Assembly: GCA_033060915.1 (NCBI GenBank)
Contig: CM065379.1
Span: 23,253,318-23,317,317, forward strand
DNA: 64,000 nt
Direction of reading: 5' to 3'
Source: Euryodendron excelsum
Lineage: Eukaryota; Streptophyta; Magnoliopsida; Ericales; Pentaphylacaceae
The position numbers were made by a program, and so were the translations under genes. Below are positions 1 through 13,200 of this stretch, one piece after another. Within the stretch, counting starts at the first letter, position 1, and every line of letters begins with the position of its first letter. A model generated the notes under the pieces. It was given only the letters and a program-made list of their open reading frames with translations, was not told the DNA's origin and made no database searches.

Positions 1-1307
1 ATACATAGAATGACCTGTTTTTACGGCTTTTTGGTATATGTAATCACTATATATGCTTCCTTTATGTAGGATCATAATAAGAAAAGAATTATGAAAGCTA
101 ACAAAGGCATTGGAGATTAAATCTAAGGACCTAAGGTGAGTAATGGGGTTATTGGAGCTACCTATTGAGACGTAGTTTATTTATAATTGCTTTCTTGATT
201 ACAATTCAATTACAATTTATACGCTTTGATTCAAATACTATGTACTAGTTTATTATGCAAACCCACTGACTTACTTATGCATAAATCGTTCTGAGATGCA
301 TTTGGAAAACTATCATGTGCCATACTTGGGTCTTTGTCTGGGAGACTTTAATCAGGCTGGACAAGTCTTTGTCAAGAGACTCTAATTAGGCAGGTCATAT
401 TATTTATTGCGGAGACATTCTCAAGTTGACCATTGATGATCTGCTCCCAGCCTCCTAGATGTCTAGTGGATGCGGACATGTATGGGTTTACCTATGAAAG
501 GGTAAATCGCTTTTGGTTCGAGGCTTTGAGCACATTAAACTTTAAATGCTATATTGATAAAGGTCTAGACATGTTGAAATTTAAGAACGATGATTCCATT
601 TGAAATGAAGCAATAAGGTATCTATGCTATACTTTGAAATGTGATTTGTGAGCATCATGTGGGTTATTCCAATCCCATATTATATGTGCTTTTGATGTGA
701 ATACTCTCTTATGTAGCAAATTCTTTTTAGATTCACTTGGATAACTCGTGTTTCAAGTTAAACTTGTCCATGGTGTATTTTTTGTGCTCCAAGTTCTCAC
801 ATTATTCACTGGGTTAGTTATGCTTATGCCATTACTTAACATTTCAAGGAATGAAGACCAAAGACCATAGCTACACTTATGGGAACTTTGTTGTAGAATG
901 CTTAATTGTGGATAATTTGTGGAGCTGTGCTATTTGCCAGGAGACATGTACCTAGACTTGTGAAGAACCATGTTATGTCTTTATCAAAAACACATGCTAT
1001 GTATTAATAAGGAATTAAACTATGAATTTCCTGCAATATATTTGAAAATTTGTTACGTAAATTATTTATGGTCATGCGGTCGGCCCAAATTGTAATTACT
1101 TTATGTTATTATTATGTTGTGGAATGTTTAGTTGAGATTTAGGCACTTGCTCTGATCCTTTGGAATGCACAGTAACAGATATTTTCCATATACAAAGCTT
1201 CTGCTAGTTATTTATAAAACATAAGGCAATGGTGTTCAACTCCTTTGCTGTGTCGGCTGACCGGTCATAGACTCAAATCCACATAGGGTGGGTTTGTAGT
1301 TGTGACA
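1..1307 (+). repeat. 3' part of an LTR, cut by the window edge
   Basis: This stretch aligns in blocks with the solo LTR at 26955-28877. Both carry a run of 'tctttg...gactctaa..aggc.ggtcatatta' (around 360-410 here, 28050-28090 there), then 'gatgatttgctcc', 'tagtggat', a 'gggtaaat' block and 'gagcacattaaac', in the same order. It ends in 'gggtgggtttg...gtgaca' at 1307, the expected LTR terminus. No primer-binding site follows, so it is probably also a solo LTR. Its 5' end lies before position 1, and no reading frame of note is present. Confidence 0.6.
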
Positions 1308-1436
1308 ATCTGCGTCTAAAGTTTATGCTTTGAAAAAGAGAAAAAGAAGAACATCCATGTGGGCCCCACCAATGGACCACATAAGTGGAAAACATTATGT
1401 GCTGGTAATGAGTCTGTAAGCCCTACGCTTGTTTGG

Positions 1437-1742
1437 AATTAGTTTTAGTTTATGAAAACCTTTATTTAATAGGATTTAGGATATACTTTTTCTATTAGGA
1501 AAGCTACTACGCTTGTACATAAGCAAGTCCTTTGTATAACAATTAGACAAGTTGGTTAGTAGGGAATTCTCTGCAGATTTTGCTCTCTTTCAACTGTGAT
1601 TCCCGTGATTCTTCAATGTGAGACTTCTAAATAACCTTAGAAAGTTTCTAAGGCTCTATTCTCTTGTGTCTTCTCTTTTTAATTTTTGTTTCTTGTTTTT
1701 GTTTCAATTCCAGCACTACTGAGCATAATTAACAACCAGAAC
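1437..1742 (+). repeat. Dispersed direct repeat R1, copy a
   Basis: It aligns over its whole length with 5478-5826. Shared blocks are 'aggatttagga', 'aaagctacta.gctt', 'acaattagacaagttg.ttag', 'ttgctctctttcaa', 'gttctattctct' and the closing 'cataattaacaaccagaac'. The two copies have the same orientation about 4 kb apart and are well diverged. They could be LTRs of a dead element or two independent insertions. Neither is followed by a convincing primer-binding site, so the LTR reading is unproven. Confidence 0.55.
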
Positions 1743-2005
1743 ACCCTATTCACTCAAATTAGACAGGGTTCCAGCCAGCTACAGGTGATTCTAGACCAGT
1801 TATTTTTGGCAAAAACGAGGCTACACTGCAGATAACCAGACCTCAGCCGGACCCCAATGAAGGTCATCAGAAGGTGATCGTCATTGATTGCCAGACTCCT
1901 ATCTAAGTCTACAGAGATCTATGATCTCTGGTTAAAGGTTTTGCTGTAACGGGGCTCAAAATGGGGTGTCAACTAAAGGATCAGTCAGCCAGGTGTAAAT
2001 ATAAA

Positions 2006-2283
2006 GCTCTTGAAGAAATAAATAATTTAGTTGCCCCTCTCTCTAAGAGCTTGAGCTTTTAGATGAGTTGGTTATCAACAATTCAACATGGTATTAGAGC
2101 AGGCAAGGTCCTGTATTCAAATCTCACCGCCTATGCGTTGAATATTTCCACATGTTTGGCCTGCTTATGATCAAGAGCCTAGCCACACGTGAGGGGGGTG
2201 TGAAGAAATAAATAATTTAGTTGCCTCTCTCTCTAAGAGCTTGAGCTTTTAGATGAGTTGGTGATCAACAATTCAACAGCTCT
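2006..2283 (+). mobile_element. TRIM element (miniature LTR retrotransposon) with target duplication
   Basis: Two 78-bp direct terminal repeats (2011-2088 and 2201-2278) start with TG, end in CAACA and differ at only a few positions. Directly after the left repeat lies TGGTATTAGAGC (2089-2100), a one-mismatch match to the plant initiator-Met tRNA primer site TGGTATCAGAGC. Directly before the right repeat is a G-rich polypurine run (about 2190-2199). The outer 5 bp are identical on both sides (gctct at 2006-2010 and 2279-2283). The element proper is 268 bp (2011-2278) and codes for nothing. All hallmarks of a TRIM are present, so it must have been mobilised by an autonomous partner elsewhere. 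Confidence 0.9.
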
Positions 2284-2303
2284 AATATGAAGTCAAGGCT
2301 GAA

Positions 2304-2555
2304 GTGACACTTTTTTCCTACTACACAGGCAAACTGTGGATGAGGAAATGTTCTTTCAAGGACAAAATACTAAATCCTTTTATGAGGGCTGCTCTAATTA
2401 AGTTTGATGTGGCTACTACAAATACAAATAAGGGAAAGAGTGTTATGATTAATGCAGCAAAACAGGTCTGTTCTACTGCATTATGTTGTAAATGCGGTGA
2501 TCATGATCATTATGCTATCGCTTCTCCAAACAATCATCTGCATTCTTGTCTTTAA
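2304..2555 (+). pseudogene. Decayed gag-like fragment with zinc-knuckle remnant
   Basis: An 83-codon open frame contains CCKCGDHDHYAIAS. This follows the retroviral zinc-knuckle spacing Cx2Cx4Hx4C, except that the last Cys is Ser. The frame then ends and no protease or polymerase follows, so this is at best a scrap of a retrotransposon gag gene between the two R1 repeats. Chance resemblance cannot be excluded for so short a motif. Confidence 0.35.
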
Positions 2556-3264
2556 AGACTACTGTACGTAAGTGGGCCACAGCTAACATGGTCCACATCA
2601 CCTCTTTTGACCACCTAAGCCAGTAAAACATCGCCATGTGTAACTGAGTCAGACATTATCTCCATCTGCTAAGCATAATTTGCTCCTTGGTCTTGAGTAG
2701 AGTCCAAGGATTCACCAGTCGGTTGACAAACAGTCATGACATCTCCTGCTAGCCATGACCACATGTGAGACCCTTAGGGACTTGTGGTTTGGGGCCTGGG
2801 GTTATAGGTTCGTCAAGGCACTATGAGAGAGAGATCTCCATCTATATTGAGATATGCGAAGACACAAGATGTTGCTAAGTAGAAGGCAAAAGGAATTAAA
2901 TGCTGGTCAGATCTAAATAGCTGAAATTGAATCCTACCTACCACCAAGGATCTCATCTACAGGTTGACCTCCAGCAGGACAGAGGGAAGTGCTGTCAAAA
3001 CCCTTCACGGGTTGGCTCCCCTCCTATGCCCTCTGGAAAATATAAAGAAGGTCATCCTTCCCTTCAATCATCAAGACATGAGTACACTAGTTGTCCAACG
3101 GGCTCATTGGTTCTCTACTCCCTCTCTCTTTCTCTCTCTCTCTCAGGCTGCCATTAACTATTTCCCTTCCACCCTTTGCTTGGTTCGTCGATCTCTAAGT
3201 GATTATCATACTTCCCAAAGGGTACACATATGCCCTGGACCCTTACAGTCACCCACAACTATAA

Positions 3265-4618
3265 TCCAGATCTGATTCAAAACTTCAAGGAGATGAGCAT
3301 AATGAAGAACAAATAGACCAAGAATCTGATCGAAAGGATGGAATGTATGAATGTGTTCTTGAGGAGAAAGATGGGAATGAAGAAACTAACACTCCCTTTG
3401 TTGCAGAGATATTTGAAAAACTGCGCCAAAGGAATAAGAGACATAATTGCAACCTTTAGAGAATAGCAGGCATGCCCATTTTAGAGACATGTGGATGAAA
3501 CTGATCATTCTGATGCTCCAAAATTTGAACACGAGCAACAGTGTGGAGCAGCTCGATGCTGAATCTGATTCTTGTGATGCTACGAGTGGAGAATCAATTC
3601 ATCTCATGAAACCATCATTGATGGTATTAAACAAGAAGAAAGAGAGTAAGGCAGCGACATCTTTGCTTCTGTCACAGTAGGAGAAGTTAAACTAGAAGAA
3701 GAAAAGAATGAACAGCCTTCGGAAGAAAAAGTATCACGGCTAAGTTATCTGAATTTGTTTCCAGGGATTTGCTCAACAAGTTTCCTTCACTACATGATAC
3801 ATGTGTAGCTGACCTGGTTCCAGACTTAAATTCCCGACTTGTAAAGAAGCTGAGTTTCAGATGTTGAATGGGCATATCTTCAACAAAAATCAGCACTTTG
3901 CAAAAGGCCTCTCCACCTGGAGCAAGGGTGACTGGTGGCTTACATACGGGACTCCTCATTGCATCTATTGCCAAAACTTCTCAGGTTAATTGATGTCAGT
4001 AATAGTAAAAGATGTGCTAGGTGTAAAGTTACCCAAATTTCTTATGCCAAGTTTAGCAGCTGCAACAAAAGTTGTAAATCATCTCCTAACAAACTTATTG
4101 ATAGAATGTAGAAGTAAGGCAACAATAAACTCTAAAGATTTATGTTACGACATATTTCTCTCAGAGCAAGTAGCAGGGAATTACTTGCAGAAGCACTAGA
4201 CAGAGTGTCAGTGCAGTTCTCAAGTCAATTTTCAAGCATCAAGCTGTGTGAGCAACCATAGGTGATGCCCGTCTTCACACAAAACATGAGTGGAATCTTT
4301 CTAACAGGTGGTAGCCCAGTGATTACCAATAATTGCATTACAAAGCAAAGACTCCTTTCAGCTTGATTTTTGCTGCTACCACCAGAAACACTCGAACTGC
4401 TGCACATTGTTATTTCTCTCTCTGAAAGATTCATCTTTTGATCAACAATTCAAGATGTTTCAAGAAACAAGTGGACGAGAGAATGTGGTAAACTATCAAG
4501 TGTATTTCAGACCCAAACCGACTAATTTTCAAGAAGCTAAGCTGAAGAAAATATTTAGCTCAAGCAGCCTTATTCACAAGGATGATGCCTGTAAGCACCG
4601 AGAATGTCTATGGGATTG
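3265..4618 (+). pseudogene. Unrecognised coding-like remnant
   Basis: Several short open stretches on the plus strand have protein-like composition. One is rich in acidic and polar residues (3270-3460, containing NEETNTPFVAEIFEKLRQR). Another is near 3990-4199 and another at 4407-4619. Stops and frame changes interrupt them every 60-80 codons. I do not recognise the family. It may be the body of the dead element bounded by the R1 repeats, or a captured gene fragment. No promoter or intact start can be argued. Confidence 0.3.
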
Positions 4619-4619
4619 A

Positions 4620-5477
4620 CCTGTGTTACCATAATACTCTAATACTCTAGCGAATTACATTCCAAAAGTTCCAAAACATGGTACACTTACATTCTAAAAC
4701 AGTGAATTTAGCGATCCAATGCAATCCCAAACATTTTTCCTATTTATTTCTTTAAAGGTCACCTAATGAGCAAAAAAATCAAATATAATGAACTAAAATT
4801 TAGGGAGAATGGAGTATTGACATAACAATATGCAAAAAAGAGTCATAAATACACCTAAAAATGTGTTTTCAGATGATTAATTCAAAAAAGCATATACTAT
4901 GTTTTTTTAATGTCTAATGGTTAAAGAAAATTGTACCAAAAGTACTTTAATTTTAATAGTTTAACTTATACAGGTCTAACCCTAGCATACCACAATTTAA
5001 AACATGTGGCGTACCATATTCCCATTCCCATTTCATGTACCTAAACAATCCACGTTCCAGGTAACATAGGGATTGACGATCAATTCCTATGGCCAAACTA
5101 TAATATGGATGAACTGACAACAATCAAACAATACCTAAGCAATGCACTCTTAAGGAGCATGGATCAAAGGCACAAGACTTGAAAGCTCAATCCATGCTTT
5201 CAATCATTGTATCAAGCATTACACTTACCGGAGTCGAATTCTTTTAAGATGGGGGATCAATGGGGATTGGCCTGTCAGAGTTTATCCTTGGAGAAGGAGG
5301 AAAAAGAGGAACATCCCGAATCGGTGTCACATAACTGGATAACATTCTTAGGAAAAGTCATAGATTATTGGCAACTAGGGGCGCTTTTGTAAATTTCCAG
5401 ATTAGGGATGATTTGGTAACTTCCTTGTTTATTTTAGGTGTCCAGATTAATTGGGTGTTGTCCTACACTCGTGTGAA
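4620..5477. other. No gene seen
   Basis: AT-rich sequence between the coding-like remnant and the second R1 repeat. No open frame with protein-like content, no clear repeat and no RNA gene was seen here. Confidence 0.5.
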
Positions 5478-5826
5478 ATTAGTTTAGTGTTTGCTCGTCC
5501 TGGAAAACCTTTAATTAGTAGGATTTAGGAATCCTTTGCCCAAAAATCAAAAGAAACAAATATATCCTTCCCCAATAGAAAAGCTACTATGCTTCAATAT
5601 GAGCAAGTTCCTTGCCATACAATTAGACAAGTTGATTAGCAACAAATTCTCTGTGGACTTTGCTCTCTTTCAATAGCGAAATTCCAACAATTTCTTCTTG
5701 GTGAGACTCCCAAATAAACTTAGAGAGAATCTAAGGTTCTATTCTCTAGCTTCTTTGTATTTTTTTTTCCTTTATTTTTGTTTTTGTTTTCTTCCCAGCA
5801 CTACCGTGCATAATTAACAACCAGAA
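5478..5826 (+). repeat. Dispersed direct repeat R1, copy b
   Basis: Partner of the repeat at 1437-1742, same orientation. It contains an extra stretch around 5535-5575 and a longer T-rich run (5758-5790) than copy a. Both copies end in 'taattaacaaccagaac'. Confidence 0.55.
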
Positions 5827-6119
5827 CTGGCCCTACATCACCCTAATTGCAGCCTTAAACATTAAGCCTTTCAACCTGAAACCTTACCCTTACTTGCCCA
5901 ATCTTTTGTAGTGTTCAATCCTAGAATTTCCTTGCTGTCCAGAGCTTCCAGCGAGCATTAACTGTTCTTGCCAAAAGTTAGCCTTATCCTCAACCAAACT
6001 CAAGCCTAAACCTGTCCTAAACCCCAATTGTACCTTCCCAACTGGAAAGCCTAAAACTGAATCGCATGCCCACCATATTTTATCATAGGCAGCCTTGATT
6101 GGGGTTCCATCCTACATCA

Positions 6120-6560
6120 GAGGCAGTAGAAACTCAGTCAGATGCTTTGGAGGAGAGATTTGACAATGCAAAGATTGCACGAGTATTATAAGATGGGAAA
6201 GATCGGTTTAAGTTCTGTGAAAACCGGGGTAGAAATGGTTGTAGTTCAGCATGGCATAAGTGACCTAATGATGGGTCCTGCTGTGGATTTGCAAGTATCA
6301 GTCAGAATAACTGGAGTTGGCTCTCCCATGTAAATTTGAGCTTTCAAGGAGATGCAAGAGAAATGAATGATGAAGGGTACAGTAGCAGTGCAAAGATGAC
6401 GGAAGAATTGGTGAGCACATGCTCAAAAAGGCACATGATTTTTGTACCATCCACGTTGTAGTGGGGACATATATTGAGGAACTGTTGAAAAATAGAGGAG
6501 AGATTTGTTTGGCCATGACAATGGTAGAGAAATTAGGACTTAGAAGTTAGAACCAAGAAG
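6120..6560 (+). pseudogene. Unrecognised interrupted reading frame
   Basis: One frame reads protein-like text for roughly 110 codons with only two stops (segments such as ALEERFDNAKIARVL and WSWLSHVNLSFQGDAREMN). The stops sit at about 6190 and 6262. No start, no homologous neighbour and no recognised domain are visible. It probably belonged to a transposable element or a captured gene. It lies on the strand opposite the MED15-like gene. Confidence 0.25.
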
Positions 6561-7269
6561 ATGATGGATCCTTACAAATTCTCTCAGGTGAGTAAGAGCA
6601 TGAGGCAAGGCGGCAATCTAAATGCCTCATTCATCTCTACCTGCTTGTGCATTCTATATTTATCTCAGTAAATCACGCCCATAGACCCCATTTCATCTAG
6701 AAAGACAGGTATTGCCCTAACCCTTCCATCAACTAATTTGTTATATGAATGCAAATATATTATGCAAATAAGGATTTATTTACACCAAAAACCATCCCAA
6801 AGCCTGGTTAACCATAAATTCACAAGAACTTTTTTCAGAAAAATAAGCCACGCTAGTAGCTCTTAATGCCCACAATCAGACAGTAAGTTGGCGAGTCTGA
6901 CACTCTCATTCCATTCATGACTGCGCACCCAAAATTTGCCAATGCCTTTCGACAAACTTTTATCCACTTCAAAGCAAAGCTTTTTGCTATTTTTCAAATA
7001 AACCAACATTCAAATACACGAGATAGAGACTAGTGAGCTCTAGTAGGCCATAGAAAATTTAAAACATGATGAAGCAATTGGATAAGAGTCAAACTGATTC
7101 AATGGAAAATATCATCACAGTTCTGCAAAACTAGCTACAGAGTACGCAAATGACCATGAAACATACATGCACATAAATAATAAATAAATAAAAAAGAAAC
7201 AAAAATGATGACATAAGGCCTTTGAAGAGTGAATTCAATACTATGGCAAAAAGTATTATAAGACGATAC
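6561..7269. other. Presumed intron or 3' flank of the MED15-like gene; nothing else seen
   Basis: The sequence below the exon-5 donor begins 'gtatcg' on the minus strand and reads as intron. I looked on the minus strand for the next MED15 block (the segment after EEVYQK) here and down to position 1, and did not find it. Confidence 0.45.
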
Positions 7270-7340
7270 CTTTTGATAGACTTCCTCCATCCAATCATCT
7301 GACTTGCTACCTCTTATCTGGGATGTACAATCTAGTGCCA
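7270..7340 (-). CDS. MED15: MED15-like coding exon 5 (WxEEVYQK block)
   Basis: 71 bp: two bases complete the codon split with exon 4, then 23 codons encode ALDCTSQIRGSKSDDWMEEV and YQK. Plant MED15 proteins have a closely similar block (DWQEEVYQK) right after the Gln-rich region. The donor is AAAG|GTATCG. The following conserved helical segment was not located in the window. Confidence 0.72.
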
Positions 7341-10229
7341 CTCAAACCAAGTAAACATATGTACATAAACATGTGTATGCATTAGTCAATCAACTGCGTC
7401 TACAAATTATATGGAAAGTAAAAAGAGAATTTGCTCAATTCAGGCAATATCACAAAAACCTGTACCTATTAAAACATGGTGACATCACAGTCCGGCATCA
7501 TATCACTACTATACAATGATAGCATGTGTGATGTGTAGGAACACTAAAAACTGAGGAGACCTTCTGCATGATTTGGCAAAGACTAGACGAAAAAAGTTTT
7601 TCCAGATAAAATTGCACAAAGAAACCCCAAAAGTATTAGACTAACTTTAGAGCATATAACAATCTTCAATCAACAAAAAAAATAAACAAATGCACAAAGA
7701 AACCCCCAAAAGTATTAGACTAACTTTAGAGCATATGCCAATCTTCAATCAACAACATGGGAGAAAAAATATATTTGAATTATGTTTGACTGTATCAAGG
7801 GTGAGGATCTAAGGGTCTTTCTGAAGGTTGAGGAAATAAAAGAGGTCAAAACTCACTTTTATTAAAATCTAAAACATGATAATGATATAGGGAGCTTAGG
7901 TCTACAAAAGTATGGTAACCTTGTAGATATTAGAGAAAATAAGAGCTTCGAGAGAATTGAAGTGCACTGAAGTTAAAAGTGCATTGAAGACAAGATGGAT
8001 TTCATGACAAGATGATACCCCTAGTGAGGTTAAGGTCTTTAAGGGTTCGTAGAAATTGTAGAATAAGACAATATGAACAACAAACTTTCCTGATTAGTGA
8101 GGAAACTATAATGGTATTAAAGAAAAGGATCAAAACATGTTTCTATGTATTGTTTTGTTTGGATCGGAAACATGAATGAAACATCTCAGAAACATGAAGT
8201 AAACAGAGAAAAAAATTGGAAACATATAATATGAACAACAAAATTTCCTGATTAGTGAGGAAACTATAATGGTATTAAAGAAAAGGATCAAAACATGTTT
8301 CTGTGTATTGTTTTGTTTGGATCAGAAACATGAAGTAAACAGAGAAAAAAATTGGAAACATAAGGAAACACAAAAAAAGCTCTCCTATATGTGTTTCTAA
8401 AGCAAATTAAAAATCGAACATATTTAAGGGCTATAAAATCATTTACATTAGAGAAAACTATTATAGCATTAAATAATAAAGGTTAATATGTATTGAAAAT
8501 AGTTACCCAAAAGAAAACTATGGTAAACGTTTTTTGTTTATGTTTTTTGTTTTTTTTTCAAAAAAAAAAAAAACAAAAAACAGTGTTTGTTTTTTGTTTT
8601 TTGTTTATAGTTGTTTACAAAATTCGGAAAAAGAAAAACACTAAAACGGTTATATTCTCTGTTTCTAAAACGGTTATATTCTCTGTTTCTAAAACATTGG
8701 TATGATACTGTTGACACAATGGTAACTTACAAATGCCCATCACCAAATTATAAAAAACACAAAGCAAAAACACATAACAAAAGCACACAGCAAAAAACGA
8801 AAACTGACAGTATTACCAAACGAACTCTTAAATTTTTATAAAATGCATATTAACTTAATGTTGCTATAACATGATTATAAGATAATTTGAGAATAATTTC
8901 AGAATGTATCTGTTTCTTAATGCATTAGTTGACAAATAAGAATCCCAAAAGTTTGTCCTAAATCAATATTAGTACACTAAATAGAAAAGATATCAGTAAT
9001 TATGATACTTATAATACTAATAGAAGAAGAAGGGAACCACACTTTCTGGGCCTTTTGGCCTACATGGGGCAGTCTTTGTTTAAAAAATTTATTTGTCCAA
9101 ACAAAAATTAAAGAGAGTTAAAAAGGTCAAATACTTTAAATAAAACATAAATGAAAATAAAAATGAAGACGTATGTCATGATTTGGAGAAAGAGAAAATT
9201 AAATAAACAATTTAAAACTATCTTTTATATTTGAGTTCATGTTTTTTAGCCTTTTATTTACAGGACATCATATTGTGGTTTAAACCCACAGCCTTAAACA
9301 TTTGAGAATAGGCTGAAGACAAGAAGGTTGCCCAGTGCCCACAAATGTGTTAATTGAGGGACCATAAGTGTATCCAGCGCGGAAATAGAACTTGCCCATC
9401 AATATAACCAGTAGAGAAATAGAACTAAGGGCCATTATACACCAGTTTATAAAGTGCAAATCATAAATAAAAAATAAAAATAAAAACCAAAGAGGAAGAA
9501 AAAAAAAAAACCAGAACTAGAAGCATCGCACGACGGCACAAGTGAGAGACGGAGAGAGCAACTGTGCCCGAGTGTTTTAGGCAAACCAATGAAGAAGAGG
9601 AGGAAGAAGAGGTTATTTGACATGGATTTGAGCCTAACCCACCTCTCTCTACAGTATTCTCAGATCTGAAATGGATGGGATGATTTCTCATCTGGAATAT
9701 TTTTTTCCTAAAAACTCTCTTTAAGTTTTTTGTGCTGATTCATTTGAGTTATTTGATTCAAACGATGTTGTTTTGATTTGATCGAAACCACCACCAAAAC
9801 TACATGGTTTTGACCAAAACGTTGGAATTTCGGGATTCTACCAAAACTGAAAAGTTTCAGTTGTTTCATCCGAAACTAAACGAAATTTAGATCCTCGACT
9901 AAAGAGAAACTTAAAGTTGCACATACTACATTGTTATTAAATTAATGAGTTATACTTTGAATCCTCAAGAAAGTGTGATTAAGGAGACTTGAAATAAAAA
10001 TATTGAAAAATCAATTTGGGTTTATGCCAAGAAGGTACAACATAAAGCTGCTTGCTTAGTATGGATACTAATAGAAAGGTGTAGAGATAAAGATGTACAA
10101 ATGTAAAGTGTGTTCTAGATAAGAAAGGAACACCCAATATGATAGACATGATAATGAATAGTTGTGATAGTTATGAAATTACAACGCAAATAAGTAAAAC
10201 CCCAGTCACTGTGGTGCAAAGTGATTCAT

Positions 10230-10260
<31 letters not shown>

Positions 10261-13200
10261 GAACACCCAATATGATAGACAAGATAACGAACAGTTGTGA
10301 TAGTTATGACAAAGGTAAGAAATTACAACCCAAATAACTAAAACCCCAGTCACTGTGGTGCAAAGTGATTCATGAGAAAGAGAGAGAGAGAGACAGAGAG
10401 AGAGATAGACACAGACACAGACACAACACAGAGTATGAAATAAAATGGAGGTATGTCTAAATAAGAGTAGAATGTCAATGTCAGTTCTCCTTGCCACCAA
10501 GAAGGAAGTGCTTAACCAATCTTTAGCAGTCTATCTTCAGAAACCGGTAATGCCAACAACAAATATCTAGAACTGATGCAATTAGTAGATAAGACATGTA
10601 AATAGACATGTTAAAAAAACAAAGTTCCATTTCCTGTCCTTCAAAACAACTGAAATATTTCAGTTTCCTACAAAACCGACACAAAATATTAGTGAAAAGC
10701 CAAAATCCCAGTGTTCCCACCTAAACATACAAAAACAGAGCAAAACACTACAAATCAATGAGTTATTTCAACACCTATTATAAAAATCTAATTAGATTTG
10801 TTTCTATTTACCTTTTTTGTTTCAAAAAACATTATACATTTATAAGAAAATCTGATAAACTAGAAAAGAGAGGAGAAGAGATAAAGAGGTAAATAGAAAA
10901 GGGAAAAACAAAAACTTTAATCATGGTTGGACAAAGGACCTCACACTTTGGGAACTCTTTGACCTTTGACATAATTATTGGTATTTATAATACTCAAAAA
11001 TCTTTTGGGTTGAAACCTCACGCACATTTCGAATCTTATACACTTGTGCCTGATAAACTTTATTTGTTTGACATAATTTAACAATTCCTTATTCACATTG
11101 AACTTGCTTCCAAATTCTTTACTCATGCCATTTATGTAAAGAGATTAGTGTGGACCCCAAACTTATTCAACTATCTAATTATTGAACTTGTGTGAACATT
11201 TATGTAGGCTTTAACTTCTGTTTCCAAACACTTCTATACATTTCCTTATCATTTTGTTGTTTCCCTTATATTTCCGAACCATTTCCAAGCTAACTGAAAC
11301 CAAACGTTTCCGAAATGTTTATGTGATGGATTTATGAGAAGGAAACAAATAATTTCATAAACATTACCATACAGTGGCATCCAAGAAACATACTTGATGA
11401 CACAACTTGAAAGGCACTTTGGCATTCTGATGATTGCTTTTTCTTCTCAAATAGATGCTGTGGTTGAAGCAAGGAGCCCGATGTTTGAAGTCTTTGCTGT
11501 ATATCTTGCGGTAAGTGGTTCGGCTGCAGTTGCAACTTTTCCGGCTGTGCTTGTATCTGATACATCAATTGCTGTTTTGGTGGTTGTGAATGAGGTTCTT
11601 GTCCTTGAGTTGGTAACAAATCTGACTCCACCAGCTGGGTTTTATGCTGCACTGCAACCTCAGCCTGTGTCTGTAAACGCAAGTTCTGCTGATCATTGTG
11701 CATGCTAGAGTTGCTAGATTGTTTGATCAATCTAGAAATACTTTGTTGGCCCAAGTGGTGCAGATTCCCGCTTGAGTGGTTTCTCTGGCCTAACATTTGC
11801 TGCTGGTACTTCATGTTAGGGACAGTGTTTTGTTGGCCATTCAAGTGATCCTGTATGTTAGTAGCACTCAACAATTGCTGCTGCTGCTTTTGTAGTGGCA
11901 ATATCGGTTGCTGCAGCTGTCTTGTTCCTCGTTGACGAATAACAGGAATCTGTTGTGGCTTTTCCTGTTGCATGGGGACAGTTTGTGGATGTTGCCAAAG
12001 TCCAGATTGCATTGGTAGTTGAATAGAAGACTCCTGACTATGTGTAAGACCACATGATGGGGCTGATTGCATCACAAAAGGCCGTATAACAGAAGATGCT
12101 TGCATGACAGATCGATGAGAAGGTGCATTCTGAACATGCTGCTGGTCTGTTTGGGGAACAACCTGCAGAGGTTGTTGCCTTCCCTGCACCTGCATCTGAG
12201 AATTTGTAGAATCGTCGGAAGATAGCCCTTGTCCAACTACATTTCCTGCTGAATTTTGTGAAATGCTAACAACATTGGGCAAATTCTTGTTAACAACATT
12301 GCGCATGCAAATCTGAGTAGAAGTAGTCACAGGGGTTACTGTTGATGTTGAATTGGCAGAGATTTGCACCACAGAAGATGCAGTACAATTCTGACCATCC
12401 AGTGGATTAGAAAGTGATTGTCCTTGATCACGAAACTGGGGCAGAGGACTGTGAGATGCTACTCAATACATAAGCATGAGAGAAAATAAGTTAAAAGATC
12501 AAGGTTTGAGGAAAAAATTTAAAAGGCACTTAGAACAATCTAACAGATTTGGGATTTGAAGGGCATTCAGATTCAAATCATTCTGAACTCAGGGGGGTTG
12601 AGAATATGTAATTAAAAATCCAACAATGAATTTGAGAATAAAAGTGCTGCTTATTTAGAAGAAAAAAAATATTCATATACATGACAAAAGAAGAGAGGCT
12701 GAAAAAGGCACAAAGATCCTATAGCTGCATATAAAAGCACGTTCTCAATTTAAATTACTACCTTGGTCTGCAGAATTTTCAACAGTATAGGCAGTGCATG
12801 ATGGTGAAGAATTTGCCAAAGTATGCTGAGTTGCTGTCCCTAGTGACAGCAACTTCAAAGATATTTTTCGTAGATAATCCTCCTGAAAGCATAAAATGAG
12901 AAATATTTATATCACCTGAAAATCAAGCTCAAAATAAATTACAAAGCAAGGTTTGTTGCAATCATATAGGACAAATGAGAAAATGATTTGCAAACAAGAG
13001 AGAGAGAGAGAGCAACCAGACCTGGCATGTTTTACGTGATACAATCTTGTCAAGCAAAAAGCATGTCCATCAATAAATATAGCTAAACTGAAAATCATGA
13101 CATAAATTGGGGAAAGACAGAAAAAGGAAAGGATGAACAATTGATGAATTCCTGAAAAGACAGGCATAGCAAAATCTCACCAAGAAGAGTGAAGCCAGTC

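Larger units (their letters stand above)
7341..11393 (-). other. Intron 4 of the MED15-like gene (4.05 kb)
   Basis: Apart from the four tandem duplications and the microsatellite listed separately, this intron is AT-rich unique-looking sequence. Homopolymer runs of T and A sit face to face at 8540-8605, forming a potential hairpin. No reading frame with recognisable content was seen on either strand. Confidence 0.6.

Noticed and set aside
2089..2100. Fragment of a tRNA-Met gene
   Set aside because: Only the 12-base primer complement is present, in the exact place expected for a TRIM; no tRNA body.
1437..5826. Full LTR retrotransposon bounded by the R1 repeats
   Set aside because: No primer site, no polymerase and no TG/CA termini could be shown; kept as a repeat pair only.
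11394..11708. Open frame on the plus strand (104 codons)
   Set aside because: It is antisense to the Gln-rich MED15-like exon; low-complexity repeats keep several frames open there.
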